A stretch of DNA of 64,000 nt, taken from Luteimonas sp. BLCC-B24. GTDB taxonomy: Bacteria > Pseudomonadota > Gammaproteobacteria > Xanthomonadales > Xanthomonadaceae. Where the stretch lies: the NCBI RefSeq assembly GCF_028550595.1, contig NZ_JAQQGN010000005.1:62001-126000 (forward strand), read 5' to 3'. The position numbers were made by a program, and so were the translations under genes. The notes beneath the pieces were generated by a model that was not told the origin of the DNA, did no database searches, and saw only the letters and a program-made list of their open reading frames with translations. Of the stretch, positions 17,724 through 26,946 are shown piece by piece (position 1 is the stretch's first letter; each line of letters begins with the position of its first letter).

Positions 17724-18673
17724 GCGCGTGCCTTCGCGTGCACCCAGGCCGGCACGGGTTTGAGATCACGCACCAGTCCACACCAGGACAGCACGGTCAG
17801 GCCGTACCAGGTCAGGTCGATTTCCCACCAGCGGAAGCCCTGGCGCACGGTGCCGGGAAAGAAGTGATGGTTGTTGTGCCAGCCTTCGCCGAAGGTCAGC
17901 AGCGCCAGCCACAGGTTGTTGCGGCTGTCGTCCCCGGTGTCGAACCGGCGGCTGCCGTAGCGGTGCGCGAGCGAATTGATCGTCACCGTGGCGTGGAACA
18001 GCACCGTGGTCGAGATGAAGAAGCCCCAGACCAGCATCTGCGCGCCCGTCGTGCCGAGCCCGGGCGCGACGCGCTCGAGCAACGCGCCGAGCCCGTAGAG
18101 ACCGAGTGCCAGCAGCACCGGCACCAGGGTGTCGAACCGGTCGAGCCAGCGCAGTTCCGGGTACTTCGCCAGGTCCGGGATACGCGACCAGTCGGTGCGG
18201 AAGCCCTCGCGCGTCAGGAACCAGCCCATGTGGCTGCGCCAGAACCCGTGCACGCGTGGCGAGTGCGGATCGCGCGCGGTTTCGGTGTGGCGGTGATGGT
18301 TGCGATGGTGCGCCGCCCACCACAAGGGGCCGCGCTGCACGCTGGCGGCGCCGATCAGCGCGGCGAGGAACTGCACCGCGCGCGAGGTGCGGAACGTGCG
18401 ATGGGAGAAGTAGCGATGATAGAAACCGGTGATCGCGAACATCCGCAGCGCATACAGCGCGACCGCGACCAGCACGGCGACCGGGGACACACCGACCCAG
18501 AACACTGCAAGACAGGCCAGGTGCATCGCCAGGAACGGCACCGCACGCAGCCAGTCGATGCGGTCGTCCTCGCGTCCCTCGGGCACCGCCGCATCGGTAT
18601 CGAACCAGCGGCGCACGTCGGCCCGGAGCGTACGCGGCGAAGACGGCGGGCTGCCGGCGTGCGGGTCGGGCAT
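17720..18673 (-). CDS. Acyl-CoA/fatty-acid desaturase
   Basis: A 317-residue integral membrane di-iron desaturase. The three histidine boxes of the stearoyl-CoA (delta-9) type are present: HRYFSH, then HHRNHH, then HNNHH within [14 protein letters not shown]. Hydrophobic pairs lie at about residues 45-85 and 175-235. It should introduce a cis double bond into an acyl chain, giving the substrate for the Cfa-type enzymes encoded downstream. The ATG at 18673 has an AGGA site 9 bases upstream and is preferred to a longer frame. It is the first gene of the seven-gene operon; the 194-base gap shared with divergent queD shows no clear sigma-70 promoter that I can name. Confidence 0.93.
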   Translation of the reverse strand: MPDPHAGSPPSSPRTLRADVRRWFDTDAAVPEGREDDRIDWLRAVPFLAMHLACLAVFWVGVSPVAVLVAVALYALRMFAITGFYHRYFSHRTFRTSRAVQFLAALIGAASVQRGPLWWAAHHRNHHRHTETARDPHSPRVHGFWRSHMGWFLTREGFRTDWSRIPDLAKYPELRWLDRFDTLVPVLLALGLYGLGALLERVAPGLGTTGAQMLVWGFFISTTVLFHATVTINSLAHRYGSRRFDTGDDSRNNLWLALLTFGEGWHNNHHFFPGTVRQGFRWWEIDLTWYGLTVLSWCGLVRDLKPVPAWVHAKARA

Positions 18674-18867
18674 GGGGGTTCCTGCGGGGGGGCGTTGTGC
18701 ATACCTTACGGCGCAGGCCGACATTCGGATGCAGCGGGCAGGCTGACCGGGTCGCCCCCCGGTACGCAGGCGGCGACGCGGACGCTCGCGGTCGATGCAT
18801 CGATACGCGTCGGGCTTCAGGCATCGGCGACGATTGCCGCGCCGGCGGTCACCCTCGACAATGCGGC

Positions 18868-19236
18868 ATGGATATCTTCAAGGTCTTCACCCTCGAGGCC
18901 GCGCACCGGCTGCCCAACGTGCCTCCGGGCCACAAGTGCGCGCGCCTGCACGGGCATTCGTTCCAGGTGGAGGTCCACGTCTCGGGCACGCCCGGCGCCG
19001 ACAGCGGCTGGATCATGGACTTCGGCGACCTCAAGGCCGCATTCGCCCCGCTCCACGCACAGCTCGACCATCACTATCTCAACGACATCCCCGGGCTCGA
19101 GAATCCCACCAGCGAGATGCTCGCCATCTGGATCTGGGACCGGCTCGCCCCCACCCTGCCCGGCCTGAGCGCGATCGTCATCCGCGAGACCTGCACCTCG
19201 GGCTGCCGCTACACCGGCCCCGGCCAATCCGGCTAA
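18868..19236 (+). CDS. queD: 6-carboxy-5,6,7,8-tetrahydropterin synthase (QueD/PTPS family)
   Basis: A 122-residue enzyme of the 6-pyruvoyl-tetrahydropterin synthase fold. Zinc ligands are His13 (AAHRL) and His28/His30 (LHGHSF); the catalytic Cys is Cys24 in [17 protein letters not shown] and the late SAIVIRET with the substrate-binding Glu are present. QueD converts 7,8-dihydroneopterin triphosphate to 6-carboxytetrahydropterin in the queuosine/7-deazaguanine pathway. Other que genes are not in the window. The ATG at 18868 gives the normal N-terminus [15 protein letters not shown]. The gene is divergent from the desaturase operon. Confidence 0.93.
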   Translation: MDIFKVFTLEAAHRLPNVPPGHKCARLHGHSFQVEVHVSGTPGADSGWIMDFGDLKAAFAPLHAQLDHHYLNDIPGLENPTSEMLAIWIWDRLAPTLPGLSAIVIRETCTSGCRYTGPGQSG

Positions 19237-19260
19237 GTCCCTGATCCGGAAGCGGAACTG

Positions 19261-19330
19261 GCCTGTTTACTGAACAGGCACCGACCGCTCGTCGGCATTT
19301 TGTTGCACTGCACCATGAGTGCATTATGCT
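19261..19330 (+). promoter_or_regulatory. Predicted phasin promoter with an upstream inverted repeat
   Basis: TTGCAC (19303-19308) and TATGCT (19325-19330) are spaced by 16 bases and lie about 47 bases before the phasin ATG, a plausible sigma-70 promoter. Upstream, GCCTGTT and AACAGGC (19261-19279) form a perfect 7-bp inverted repeat with a 5-base centre. CCGAC/GTCGG (19281-19295) followed by a T-rich run could act as a weak terminator for queD. The promoter is also rich in TGCA words, which recall the TGC-rich sites bound by PhaR in some bacteria; that link is only suggestive. Confidence 0.5.
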
Positions 19331-19376
19331 GCACCGCACAAACCCGGCAGTCCGCCGGCCCACGCAGGTAACCGCC

Positions 19377-19778
19377 ATGTCCTACCAGTTCAACGAGCAG
19401 TTCACCGCCGCGTCGCGCCAGTTCGCCGATGCCGCCGCTCACATCAACCACATCGCGCTGCAGAACGTCGAGAAGATCGTCGGCGTGCATCTGTCGACCC
19501 TCAGCGAGAACGCCAACGCCACGTTCGCGTTCGCCAACGAGGCGATCGACGTGCGTGACCTCGACGGCCTCAAGGCCCTGTGGCCGAAGGGCGCACAGGT
19601 CGCGCGCGAGAACGTCGAGCGTCTCGTCAGCGCCAGCCAGGAAGTCATGGGCCACACCGTCAAGACGCACGAGGCGATCGCCGAACTCGCCAAGGCCCAG
19701 ATCGAGGCGACCACCGCCGACGTCCGCGCCGAGGCCGAAAAGGTCGCGCGCAGCGCCGCCAAGGCCACCAAGCGCTGA
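19377..19778 (+). CDS. Phasin-family protein
   Basis: A 133-residue helical, amphipathic protein of the phasin family. It starts MSYQFNEQFTAASRQFADAAAHINHIALQNVEKIVG and continues with the typical HLSTLSENANATFAFANEAIDVRDLDGL and an Ala/Glu-rich helical end (AEAEKVARSAAKATKR). Phasins coat polyhydroxyalkanoate granules; xanthomonads also carry phasin-like proteins of unclear role. No PHA synthase or PhaR gene is in the window. The ATG at 19377 lies 8 bases after an AGG site; an upstream in-frame ATG at 19326 would sit on the predicted promoter and is rejected. A strong terminator follows. Confidence 0.87.
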   Translation: MSYQFNEQFTAASRQFADAAAHINHIALQNVEKIVGVHLSTLSENANATFAFANEAIDVRDLDGLKALWPKGAQVARENVERLVSASQEVMGHTVKTHEAIAELAKAQIEATTADVRAEAEKVARSAAKATKR

Positions 19779-19842
19779 GTGCAACGCGGGGCATCGCCCC
19801 GTGGATCGAACAGCCGGGCGCTCCCTCCCTCGCCCGGTTCGA

Positions 19843-19873
19843 ACCCGGCAGCCACGTGCTGCCGGGTTTTTTT
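19843..19873 (+). terminator. Intrinsic terminator after the phasin gene
   Basis: A 10-bp perfect stem (ACCCGGCAGC / GCTGCCGGGT, 19843-19852 and 19858-19867) with a 5-base loop is followed by seven T residues. Its T tract runs into the stop codon of the convergent DUF3037 gene. Confidence 0.92.
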
Positions 19874-20279
19874 ATGCGCCGACCGGCGGCGCCGGCGGCC
19901 GCACCATCCGCGCCAGCAGTCGCTCGCACAGTCCGTCGGGATCGCGGGTCCGCCCGGTGTGCACCGGCGAGACCTGGATGATCGAGCTGCGCCGTGCGGT
20001 CAACCAGTGGAAGCGCGCACGCGCCGGCAGCGCGGCGATCGGCCCGCCGTCGGCATCCCCGCGACAGATCCGCACGATCGCGTCGAGATGGCGTTCCACC
20101 GTGTCGACGTCGACATGCGGATCGAGCGCGCGCAGGCGTGCCGGGTCCAGCGCCATCGCCGCGGCCAGCGTGCGCGTGGCCTGGCACGAGATCAGCACGC
20201 CCGCATTGATGAACTCCTCGCGCTCGACCCGGGGCACGACCCGGATCACCGCGTAGTCATAGACGACCGGCGTGCGCAC
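19872..20279 (-). CDS. DUF3037 protein, partner of the HipA-type kinase
   Basis: A 135-residue protein beginning [32 protein letters not shown], the hallmark of DUF3037. The function is not known. It nearly always follows a HipA-family kinase gene, as here, where the two overlap by 23 bases. The GTG start at 20279 is supported by a GGAGG site 6 bases upstream, inside the end of the kinase gene. A partner, regulator or substrate of the kinase are all possible. The gene ends exactly at the phasin terminator. Confidence 0.85.
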   Translation of the reverse strand: MRTPVVYDYAVIRVVPRVEREEFINAGVLISCQATRTLAAAMALDPARLRALDPHVDVDTVERHLDAIVRICRGDADGGPIAALPARARFHWLTARRSSIIQVSPVHTGRTRDPDGLCERLLARMVRPPAPPVGA

Positions 20280-21036
20280 GTCGTGCCTCCTCGACGAAGA
20301 CGGCGCGCTGCGCCAGCCGCTGGCAGAAGAAACTGACGTAGGCCTCGCGGTGTGCCGCGCGGTCGGCGAATCCCGGCTCGCTGCCGAGCCAGGCATCGGG
20401 CACCAGGCCGACGATGCGCCGGATGTCGTCCTCGCCGATGCGCGCCGACAGCTCGGCGTCGGCCGATGCCAGTGCCGCGGCGAACGGCAGCAGCACGTGA
20501 TCGGCGATCCGGGTGAACGGCGACACCGCGATCCGCGCCGCACTGTCCCAGTCGTGGTGGAAGTACAGCGCCGCGCCGTGGTCGATCAGTGTCAACCGGC
20601 GATGCCAGACCAGCAGATTGGTATTGCGCGGCGTGCGGTCGACATTGCAGGTGAACGCGTCGAACCAGACGATCCGCGACGCCAGCGCCGCATCGGGCGC
20701 ATCGACCGCGGGATCGAAGTTGATCGCCCCGGGCAGATAGTCGAGCGCGAGATTGCAGCCGGCGCTGGCGCGGATCAGGTGCTGGATTTCGGAGTCGGGT
20801 TCGGTCGCGGCCATCGCCGGGTCGAGATCGATGAACACGATCTCCGGAATCGGCAGGCCGAGCAGGCGCGCGAACTCGCCGGCGACGAGCTCGGCGACCA
20901 GCGCCTTCGCGCCCTGCCCGGCGCCGCGGAACTTCATCACGTACATGCCGTCGTCGTCGGCCTCCACCACCGCCGGCAGCGAGCCGCCCTCGCGCAACGG
21001 GGTGACGTACCGCGTGGCCTCGACGCTGCGGATCAC
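20257..21036 (-). CDS. HipA-family Ser/Thr kinase-like protein
   Basis: A 259-residue kinase-like protein of the compact HipA type. The expected elements are visible: an N-terminal beta strand with Lys35 (YVMKFRG) for ATP phosphates, EIVFIDLD, a catalytic-loop-like segment [16 protein letters not shown] (Asp with Asn two turns on), and a metal-binding [11 protein letters not shown] in the DFG position. It lacks the HipA N-terminal subdomain and no HipB-like repressor is next to it; the partner is the DUF3037 gene. Phosphorylation targets are unknown. It starts at a GTG that overlaps the ung stop as GTGA, so it is co-translated with ung. Confidence 0.83.
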   Translation of the reverse strand: MIRSVEATRYVTPLREGGSLPAVVEADDDGMYVMKFRGAGQGAKALVAELVAGEFARLLGLPIPEIVFIDLDPAMAATEPDSEIQHLIRASAGCNLALDYLPGAINFDPAVDAPDAALASRIVWFDAFTCNVDRTPRNTNLLVWHRRLTLIDHGAALYFHHDWDSAARIAVSPFTRIADHVLLPFAAALASADAELSARIGEDDIRRIVGLVPDAWLGSEPGFADRAAHREAYVSFFCQRLAQRAVFVEEARRAHAGRL

Positions 21037-21731
21037 GTGGCGAGTTCCGAGCGCATCGGCAGCGACCAGTCGATCGGCGCGATCCCGCGCGTGCGCAGGA
21101 AGCTGTTGGCCTTGGAGAAGTGTCCACTGCCGAGAAAGCCGCGATGGGCCGACAGTGGCGAGGGATGCGTGGTGCGCAGCACGCAGTGCCGGCGGGCGTC
21201 GATGACCTTGCCCTTGGCCTGGGCGTAACTGCCCCAGAGCAGGAACACCAGATCCTCACGCTCGCGGCCGAGCACGTCGATGACGTGATCGGTGAAGCCC
21301 TCCCAGCCCTTGCCCTGGTGGGCGCCGGCCCGGCCCTCTTCGACCGTCAGCACCGCGTTGAGCAGCAACACGCCGCGCTGCGCCCACGGCATCAGCCAGC
21401 CGTGATCGGGACGCACGAAGCCGGTGTCGCGCTGCAGCTCCTTGTACATGTTGTCCAGCGACGGCGGCACACGCACGTCGGGCCGCACCGAGAAGCACAG
21501 ACCGTGGGCCTGGCCGGCGCCGTGATACGGGTCCTGCCCGAGAATCACCACCTTGACCGCATCGAACGGCGTGGCCTCGAAGGCGGCGAAGATCTCCGGG
21601 CCCGGCGGGAAGATCCGCGCGCCGGCGGCCTTGCGTTCGCGCAGGAACGCCGACAGCGCGCGCATGTCGTCACGCAGCAGCCAGTCGCCGACGCGCGCCT
21701 TCCACGACGGTTCGAGCCTGATCTCGGACAT
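21033..21731 (-). CDS. ung: Uracil-DNA glycosylase, family 1
   Basis: A 232-residue base-excision repair enzyme that removes uracil from DNA. The family-1 motifs are complete: the water-activating loop [21 protein letters not shown] with catalytic Asp, [10 protein letters not shown], and the leucine intercalation loop [11 protein letters not shown] with catalytic His. The ATG at 21731 gives the usual [11 protein letters not shown] start. It is followed at a GTGA overlap by the HipA-type kinase gene, so repair and kinase genes share a message. The upstream gap to the response regulator gene is 67 bases and shows no clear hairpin. Confidence 0.97.
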   Translation of the reverse strand: MSEIRLEPSWKARVGDWLLRDDMRALSAFLRERKAAGARIFPPGPEIFAAFEATPFDAVKVVILGQDPYHGAGQAHGLCFSVRPDVRVPPSLDNMYKELQRDTGFVRPDHGWLMPWAQRGVLLLNAVLTVEEGRAGAHQGKGWEGFTDHVIDVLGREREDLVFLLWGSYAQAKGKVIDARRHCVLRTTHPSPLSAHRGFLGSGHFSKANSFLRTRGIAPIDWSLPMRSELAT

Positions 21732-21798
21732 GCGGATTTCCAGCGCGGGGGCGCACAGGGTACCGGCCGCGGCTTGTGCGCCCAAGCGCACCGGGCCG

Positions 21799-22632
21799 TC
21801 AGCCGGCGGCCTGCATCGCCGACAGCCGCAGCTGGAACAGGGCCTTGCTCGCCAGCACGCGCTCGTCGGCCGGCTTGACCACCAGATCGTTGGCGCCGGC
21901 GTGCAGCAGATCGATCTGGTTGTCGCGATTGCCGTCGCCGGTCATCACCAGCACCGGCAGCCGGCGCTTGCCGTAGCCGAAATCGCGGCGCACCGCGCGC
22001 AGCAGGTCGTGTCCGCTGAGATCGCCCTTCAGATAGACGTCGGTCAGCAGCAGATCGGCGCCGGGCGCGCCGGCCGTGTCGCGATAGGCGTCCAGATAGG
22101 CCAGTGCATCTTCCGCGCTCACGACGTGGGTGACACGCATCTGCTGCGCCTCGAGCATGCGCCGGGTGGCCAGCGCGACCGTGCGGCTGTCCTCGACGTA
22201 GAGCACGTGGGCGTCCGGAATCGGCGCCGGGTGCACGTAACCGCGCACGAATTCGGCCAGCGCCCGATGCCCGAGCGCCTTGTCGAAATGATCGGTGATG
22301 TCCTCGTTGAACCGCCGCGCTTCCAGATGCGCCTGGGCATCGCCCGACACCACGATCACCGGCACGTAGCGCTGGCCGGCGGCCTCACGCACCGCGCGTG
22401 CCAAGTGCAGCCCTTCGCCGTCGGGCAGCAGCAGCGAGGTGCTGACCAGATCGACCGGCGCGCGCGCCAGCGCGGCGCGTGCGTCCTCGAGCCCGCCGCA
22501 TTCGACGATCTCGACCTCGCTCAGCGCCTGGCGCAGCACGTCGCCGATCAGGCGACGCACGAGCTTCGAGCCGTCCACCACCATGATGCGTGGCGACGCG
22601 CTGACGACGTGGCGGAAATCCTGCACGGGCAT
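21799..22632 (-). CDS. Response regulator with two receiver domains, the first degenerate
   Basis: A 277-residue protein made of two receiver (REC) domains and no output domain. REC2 (about 150-277) is canonical: VLYVEDSRT acidic pocket, phosphoacceptor Asp in [10 protein letters not shown], Thr in VLVMTGDG and Lys in LVVKP. REC1 (about 14-140) keeps [15 protein letters not shown] and a Lys in DKALG, but where the phosphoacceptor Asp is expected the sequence is [12 protein letters not shown] with Ser66, so this domain probably cannot be phosphorylated there. Such double-REC proteins act as phosphate-relay or stand-alone signalling partners. It starts 8 bases after ftsX, so it is in the ftsEX operon. 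No histidine kinase gene is nearby. Confidence 0.88.
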   Translation of the reverse strand: MPVQDFRHVVSASPRIMVVDGSKLVRRLIGDVLRQALSEVEIVECGGLEDARAALARAPVDLVSTSLLLPDGEGLHLARAVREAAGQRYVPVIVVSGDAQAHLEARRFNEDITDHFDKALGHRALAEFVRGYVHPAPIPDAHVLYVEDSRTVALATRRMLEAQQMRVTHVVSAEDALAYLDAYRDTAGAPGADLLLTDVYLKGDLSGHDLLRAVRRDFGYGKRRLPVLVMTGDGNRDNQIDLLHAGANDLVVKPADERVLASKALFQLRLSAMQAAG

Positions 22633-22640
22633 CGGAGGGC

Positions 22641-23591
22641 TCAGGTGTCGGTGGGGCGCGTCTGACGCAGGAAATGACCGGTCACCAGGCCCGCGCCAAG
22701 CCAGCCCAGCGCCGTCGCGCCGCCGAGCACCGCCGCCAGGCCCAGCGGCCCGAAGCCGCGCAGGGCGAAGCCGGCGCCGTAACTCGCGGCGAGTTCGGCC
22801 AGCGGCGCCTGCAGCGCGTAGGCGGCGCCGGCCAGCAGAGCCAGCGCCACCGCACCGGCGGACAGGCCGTACCAAGCGCCGAGGTAGAGGAACGGCCGCC
22901 GGATGAACCCGTCGGTGGCACCGAGCAACTGCAGCACGCCGAGTTCCTCGCGTCGCGCCTGGATGTCCAGACGCACGGTGTTGCCCACGACCAGCAGTGC
23001 GCCGAGCCCGAGCAGCGCGCCCAGCACCCAGACCACGCGCCCGCCGAAGCGCAGCCAGCCGTCCAGCCGCTGGCGCCACTCGGTGTCGTGCTGCACGAGT
23101 TCGGCCTCGGGCAAGGCGCGCAGCGCGTCGACGAGCAGGCGCTCGTCGCCCGACGGCGTGAGGATCAGCACGTGCGGCAGCGGATTGGCGTCCAGCGCGT
23201 CGATCGCATCGCCGAACTGGCCGCGTTCACGCAGCTCGGCCAGGCCCTCGTCCGGCGTGCGATGGACCACGCTGCCGACATCGGCGCGGCCGCGCAGTTC
23301 GCCGGCCAGCGCCTGCGCACGCCCGGCCTCCACCTCCTGGTCGAGAAACACGCTGATCTCGCGCGAGGCATCGATGCTGCCGCCGAGGCGGCCGAGGTTG
23401 TCGAGCACCAGCCACAGGCCCAGCGGCAGCGCGAGGGCGACCGCCATCACGCCGATCGTCAGCGCGGTCGACCACGGACGGTGGAACAGGCGGCCGAGGC
23501 TGGCGACCACGCTGTAGGCGTGGTGGTCGGCCCAGGTGCCGACCGGCGAGGCGGCGGCACGTGCCGGTGCGTTGCGGGGCGCCTCAGGCAT
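22641..23591 (-). CDS. ftsX: Cell-division ABC transporter permease FtsX
   Basis: A 316-residue inner-membrane protein. A cytoplasmic N-terminus (about 1-42) leads to the first transmembrane segment (TALTIGVMAVALALPLGLWLVL), a periplasmic loop of about 110 residues, then three further transmembrane segments (about 175-200, 225-255, 275-300), the FtsX layout. Between TM2 and TM3 is the conserved RLDIQARREELGVLQLLGATDGFIRRPFLYLG. With FtsE it controls peptidoglycan hydrolases at the septum. The ATG at 23591 overlaps the ftsE stop by 8 bases. An Ala/Pro-rich start may mean a slightly later true start, but none is better. Confidence 0.95.
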   Translation of the reverse strand: MPEAPRNAPARAAASPVGTWADHHAYSVVASLGRLFHRPWSTALTIGVMAVALALPLGLWLVLDNLGRLGGSIDASREISVFLDQEVEAGRAQALAGELRGRADVGSVVHRTPDEGLAELRERGQFGDAIDALDANPLPHVLILTPSGDERLLVDALRALPEAELVQHDTEWRQRLDGWLRFGGRVVWVLGALLGLGALLVVGNTVRLDIQARREELGVLQLLGATDGFIRRPFLYLGAWYGLSAGAVALALLAGAAYALQAPLAELAASYGAGFALRGFGPLGLAAVLGGATALGWLGAGLVTGHFLRQTRPTDT

Positions 23592-24273
23592 CGGCGAGGT
23601 CCTCCGGCGCGATGTCGTCGGCCAGCGTGCCGTGATCGAGCACCAGCGTGCGCTTCTTCATGCGCTTGACCAGGCCCAGGTCGTGACTGGCGATCAGCAC
23701 GCTGGTGCCGCGCTCGGGCAGCTCGGCGAACAGGGTCATGATTTCGGCCGACAGCGTCGGGTCCAGATTGCCGGTGGGCTCGTCGGCGACCAGCAAGGTG
23801 GGTTCGCCGACGATCGCGCGGGCGATACCGACGCGCTGCTGTTCGCCGGCCGAGAGCTGGGTGGGCAGCGCGCGCTCGCGGGCGCCGAGCTCCAGCCGCT
23901 CGAGCATCGCGCGCACACGCTTGCCGATCTCCGGCCGACGCATGCCGCGCAGGATCAGCGGCAGGGCGATGTTGTCGAACACGCTGCGGTCGGGCAGCAG
24001 CCGGTGGTCCTGGAACACCACGCCGACCTCGCGCCGGTGCAGCGCGACCTTGCGCCCGCGCACCTTCAGCAGGTTGCGCTCGGTGAACAGCACCGCGCCG
24101 CGGCTGGGCCGCTCGGCCAGATGGATCAGTTTGAGCAGCGTGCTCTTGCCCGCGCCGGAGTGGCCGGTGACGAACAGCATCTCGCCGGCGGCGACATCGA
24201 ACGTCACATCCGACAGCGCGACGTGACCGCCCGGATACTGCTTGCTGACATTGTCGAATCGCAGAACGCTCAT
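23584..24273 (-). CDS. ftsE: Cell-division ATP-binding protein FtsE
   Basis: A 229-residue ABC ATPase. It starts [16 protein letters not shown] and has Walker [11 protein letters not shown]-loop [22 protein letters not shown], signature [14 protein letters not shown], Walker [13 protein letters not shown] and the switch His in IASHD. The set is intact and the length matches FtsE. It is encoded before ftsX on the minus strand, the usual order, but ftsY, which precedes ftsE in E. coli, is absent; the neighbour on that side is rhlB, convergent in layout only through a terminator at 24356-24380. Confidence 0.97.
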   Translation of the reverse strand: MSVLRFDNVSKQYPGGHVALSDVTFDVAAGEMLFVTGHSGAGKSTLLKLIHLAERPSRGAVLFTERNLLKVRGRKVALHRREVGVVFQDHRLLPDRSVFDNIALPLILRGMRRPEIGKRVRAMLERLELGARERALPTQLSAGEQQRVGIARAIVGEPTLLVADEPTGNLDPTLSAEIMTLFAELPERGTSVLIASHDLGLVKRMKKRTLVLDHGTLADDIAPEDLADA

Positions 24274-24355
24274 GCGCGCAAGTATCGCAGGGAATCGCGC
24301 ATGCACGACGTCATCCGGCCCGTGCGAGCGGCGGAGTGCGACGCACCGCGCACAC

Positions 24356-24380
24356 AAAAAGGCCCCGCCGGAGCGGGGCC
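24356..24380 (-). terminator. Intrinsic terminator of rhlB
   Basis: On the minus strand GGCCCCGC and GCGGGGCC (24361-24368 and 24373-24380) form a perfect 8-bp stem with a 4-base loop, followed by TTTTT. It lies just after the rhlB stop at 24399 and before ftsE. Confidence 0.9.
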
Positions 24381-24398
24381 TTCGTGCAACCGCCGCGC

Positions 24399-26153
24399 TC
24401 AGCGCGTGTTGCCACCGGAGACCAGACGGCGCAGGCCGCGGCCGATGCGGCTGAGCAGCGACGGACCGGCGTCCTTGGGCGCGGCGGCGGGCGCCGGACG
24501 CTGGCTCGGCCGCACCTCGCGTGGCCCGGCCTTCGCCGCGGTCCGCGCCGGCGTCGCGGGCGCGCCGGACGTCGCGTCGACGGTCGGCGTGGCGGCCGTC
24601 TCGCCGCCCTCGATCTTCTTGCCGCCACGCCGGCGACGGCGCTTGCGCGGCGGACGCGACTCGTCCGGCATCGCGGCCGCCACGGCGCCGGCCGCGTCGA
24701 TGACCGGAGCAGCGACGGGCGCGGATGCGGCGACCGCGCCGGCGTCACCGGAGGCCCCGTCGGCCGCGCCGCGCGGCTTGCGCGGCCCGCGTCCCTCGCC
24801 GCCGCCCGACCGCGAACCACGCCCGCCGCCCGGACCACCGCGACCACTGCCGCTGCGGCCGCCGCCACGCTTGGCGTCCTCGGCCGCGCGCGCCTCGCGC
24901 ACTTCCTTGAAGATCTCGCCGATGCTTTCGCCGTCCTCGGCCTCGGCCTCGACACCCTCGCGCGGGGCGCGCGGCAGCGGCGTCAGCAGCTCCTGGGTGA
25001 CCGGCTCGGACGGAATCTTCTGCTCGATGTAGGCCTCGATGTCCGGCAGCGACATCGCGTAACGCTCGCAGGCGAAGCTGATCGCGTCGCCCTCGGCGCC
25101 CAGGCGCGCGGTGCGGCCGATGCGGTGGACGTAGTCTTCGGCGTCGAACGGCAGGTCGTAGTTGAAGACGTGGGACACGCCGTCGATGTGCAGACCGCGC
25201 GCGGCGACGTCGGTGGCCACCAGTAGTTCGAGCTGGCCGGCCTGGAACTTCTTCAGCAGGCTCTCGCGCTTCTTCTGCGGCACGTCGCCCGACAGCACGC
25301 CGACGCGGTAGCCGGCCTTGTCCAGCGCGCGGGCAACGCGTTCGACGAAGGCCTTGGTGTTGACGAACACCATCGTGCGCGCGCCCTCGCTGCGCGACAG
25401 CAGGCCGATCAGCAGTTGCAGCTTCTCGTCGTCGGCCGGGTAGTAGAGCTTCTGGCGCACACGCGCAGCGGTGATCGACTCGGTCTCGACGACCAGCTTC
25501 TCCGGCTCGTTCATGTGCTCGTAGGCGAGCTCGAGCACGCGGTGGCTCAGCGTGGCGGAGAACAGCAAGGTCTGACGCTCGGTGCGGATCGGCATGCGCC
25601 GCAGCAGGAAGCGGATGTCCTTGATGAAGCCGAGGTCGAACATGCGGTCGGCCTCGTCGAGCACGCACATCTCGCAGGCGTGCAGGCTGACGACCTTGTG
25701 CTGCTTGACGTAGTCGATCAGACGGCCGGGCGTGGCGATGATGACGTCGGCGCCGTCCTGGAGCATCTGGCGCTGCTTGTCGTAGTCGACGCCGCCGTAG
25801 ACCAGCGCGAACTTCAGGCCGAGCTGGCTGCCGAATTTGACCGCGTCCTTGTGGATCTGGATGGCCAGCTCTCGGGTCGGCGCCAGGATCAGCGCGCGCG
25901 GGTCCTCGGGCTTGCGCTCGGCCAGCGCCGGTTTCGACAGCAGGCGGTTGATGACCGCCACCAGGAAGGCCAGCGTCTTGCCGGTGCCGGTCTGGGCCTG
26001 GCCGGCGACATCGCGGCCGTTGAGGGCCAGCGGCAGGGTCAGCGCCTGGATCGGCGTGCAGCGGGTGAAGCCCGCGCTCTCCAGCCCGGCGAGCAGCGCC
26101 GGATGCAGGTCGAACGATGAAAAGGTGAGGTCGGTTAAGGGTTTATCGCTCAT
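24399..26153 (-). CDS. rhlB: ATP-dependent RNA helicase RhlB
   Basis: A 584-residue DEAD-box RNA helicase. The Q motif, Walker [28 protein letters not shown] box [15 protein letters not shown] (LLFSATLSH), [13 protein letters not shown] and HRIGRTAR are all present within the first 385 residues. The C-terminal 190 residues are a low-complexity tail: Gly/Arg/Ser-rich (about 440-475), then Ala-rich, then a basic [13 protein letters not shown] block, longer than the tail of E. coli RhlB (421 residues in total). RhlB unwinds RNA for the degradosome; the tail could bind RNA or RNase E. It is divergent from trxA, with rho beyond, as in other gammaproteobacteria. Confidence 0.95.
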   Translation of the reverse strand: MSDKPLTDLTFSSFDLHPALLAGLESAGFTRCTPIQALTLPLALNGRDVAGQAQTGTGKTLAFLVAVINRLLSKPALAERKPEDPRALILAPTRELAIQIHKDAVKFGSQLGLKFALVYGGVDYDKQRQMLQDGADVIIATPGRLIDYVKQHKVVSLHACEMCVLDEADRMFDLGFIKDIRFLLRRMPIRTERQTLLFSATLSHRVLELAYEHMNEPEKLVVETESITAARVRQKLYYPADDEKLQLLIGLLSRSEGARTMVFVNTKAFVERVARALDKAGYRVGVLSGDVPQKKRESLLKKFQAGQLELLVATDVAARGLHIDGVSHVFNYDLPFDAEDYVHRIGRTARLGAEGDAISFACERYAMSLPDIEAYIEQKIPSEPVTQELLTPLPRAPREGVEAEAEDGESIGEIFKEVREARAAEDAKRGGGRSGSGRGGPGGGRGSRSGGGEGRGPRKPRGAADGASGDAGAVAASAPVAAPVIDAAGAVAAAMPDESRPPRKRRRRRGGKKIEGGETAATPTVDATSGAPATPARTAAKAGPREVRPSQRPAPAAAPKDAGPSLLSRIGRGLRRLVSGGNTR

Positions 26154-26358
26154 GCGGAATATTGAGAACCGTGTCCGGGCGTCGCCGGGTGCGGGCGCCG
26201 CGTGCTTGCGTGGGCGGCATCCGCGACGCAGACTGCCTGGAGCGGGACGCGTGGGTCATCCCGCGGTGCGCCGCCTTGATTCCGGCGGACGATCCCCCAT
26301 TTTACCATCCATCCCGGCGCCGCTGCCGATGCCGGCGCCATCCCCACCGGAGACCTCC

Positions 26359-26685
26359 GTGAGCAATGCCGTCATCCACGCCACCGATGCCGACTTCGAG
26401 ACCACCGTCCTGCAGTCCGATGTGCCGGTGCTGGTCGATTTCTGGGCCCCGTGGTGCGGCCCCTGCAAGATGATCGCCCCGGCCCTCGACGAGCTGGCGG
26501 GCGACTACGCCGGCCGCGCGAAGGTGGTCAAGGTCGACGTCGACCAGAACCAGGCCACCGCGCTGAAGTACCACGTGCGCTCGATTCCGATGCTGCTCGT
26601 GTTCAAGGGCGGCCAGGTGCACGGCACCCAGATCGGCGCCGTCGGCAAGCCGCAGCTTGCCCAGCTGATCGACAAGGCGCTCTGA
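26359..26685 (+). CDS. trxA: Thioredoxin 1
   Basis: A 108-residue thioredoxin with the redox site FWAPWCGPCK (Cys33, Cys36), the cis-proline in RSIPMLLVFKGG and the full-length Trx fold. It reduces protein disulfides in the cytoplasm. The start is a GTG at 26359 with GGAGA 6-10 bases upstream; the frame runs far upstream without stop, but homology begins at SNAVIHATDADF. It lies between divergent rhlB and co-directional rho, the conserved rhlB-trxA-rho neighbourhood. Confidence 0.97.
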   Translation: MSNAVIHATDADFETTVLQSDVPVLVDFWAPWCGPCKMIAPALDELAGDYAGRAKVVKVDVDQNQATALKYHVRSIPMLLVFKGGQVHGTQIGAVGKPQLAQLIDKAL

Positions 26686-26946
26686 GCGCCGCGGGCGGCG
26701 CCGTGCCGACGCCGGCACGCACGCCGACGCCCGCCGCGTCGCTGCGTGGCTCGCTGCGCAGCGGCTGAATCGCAGGCCTCGCCCCGCTTGCCGGCGCCGG
26801 GCCGGCGGTGCTAGGTTTGCCCACTCCGGCATGCGTATCGCCTGCCGCACCCATCTGGTCGCACCTGCCGGGCGCTGTTTCCCGGCTCTGCCGTCTCCAA
26901 CCTTCCGCCCGGTTCCGGGCGCTCGCAGCGAGCGAGGATTCTCCTC

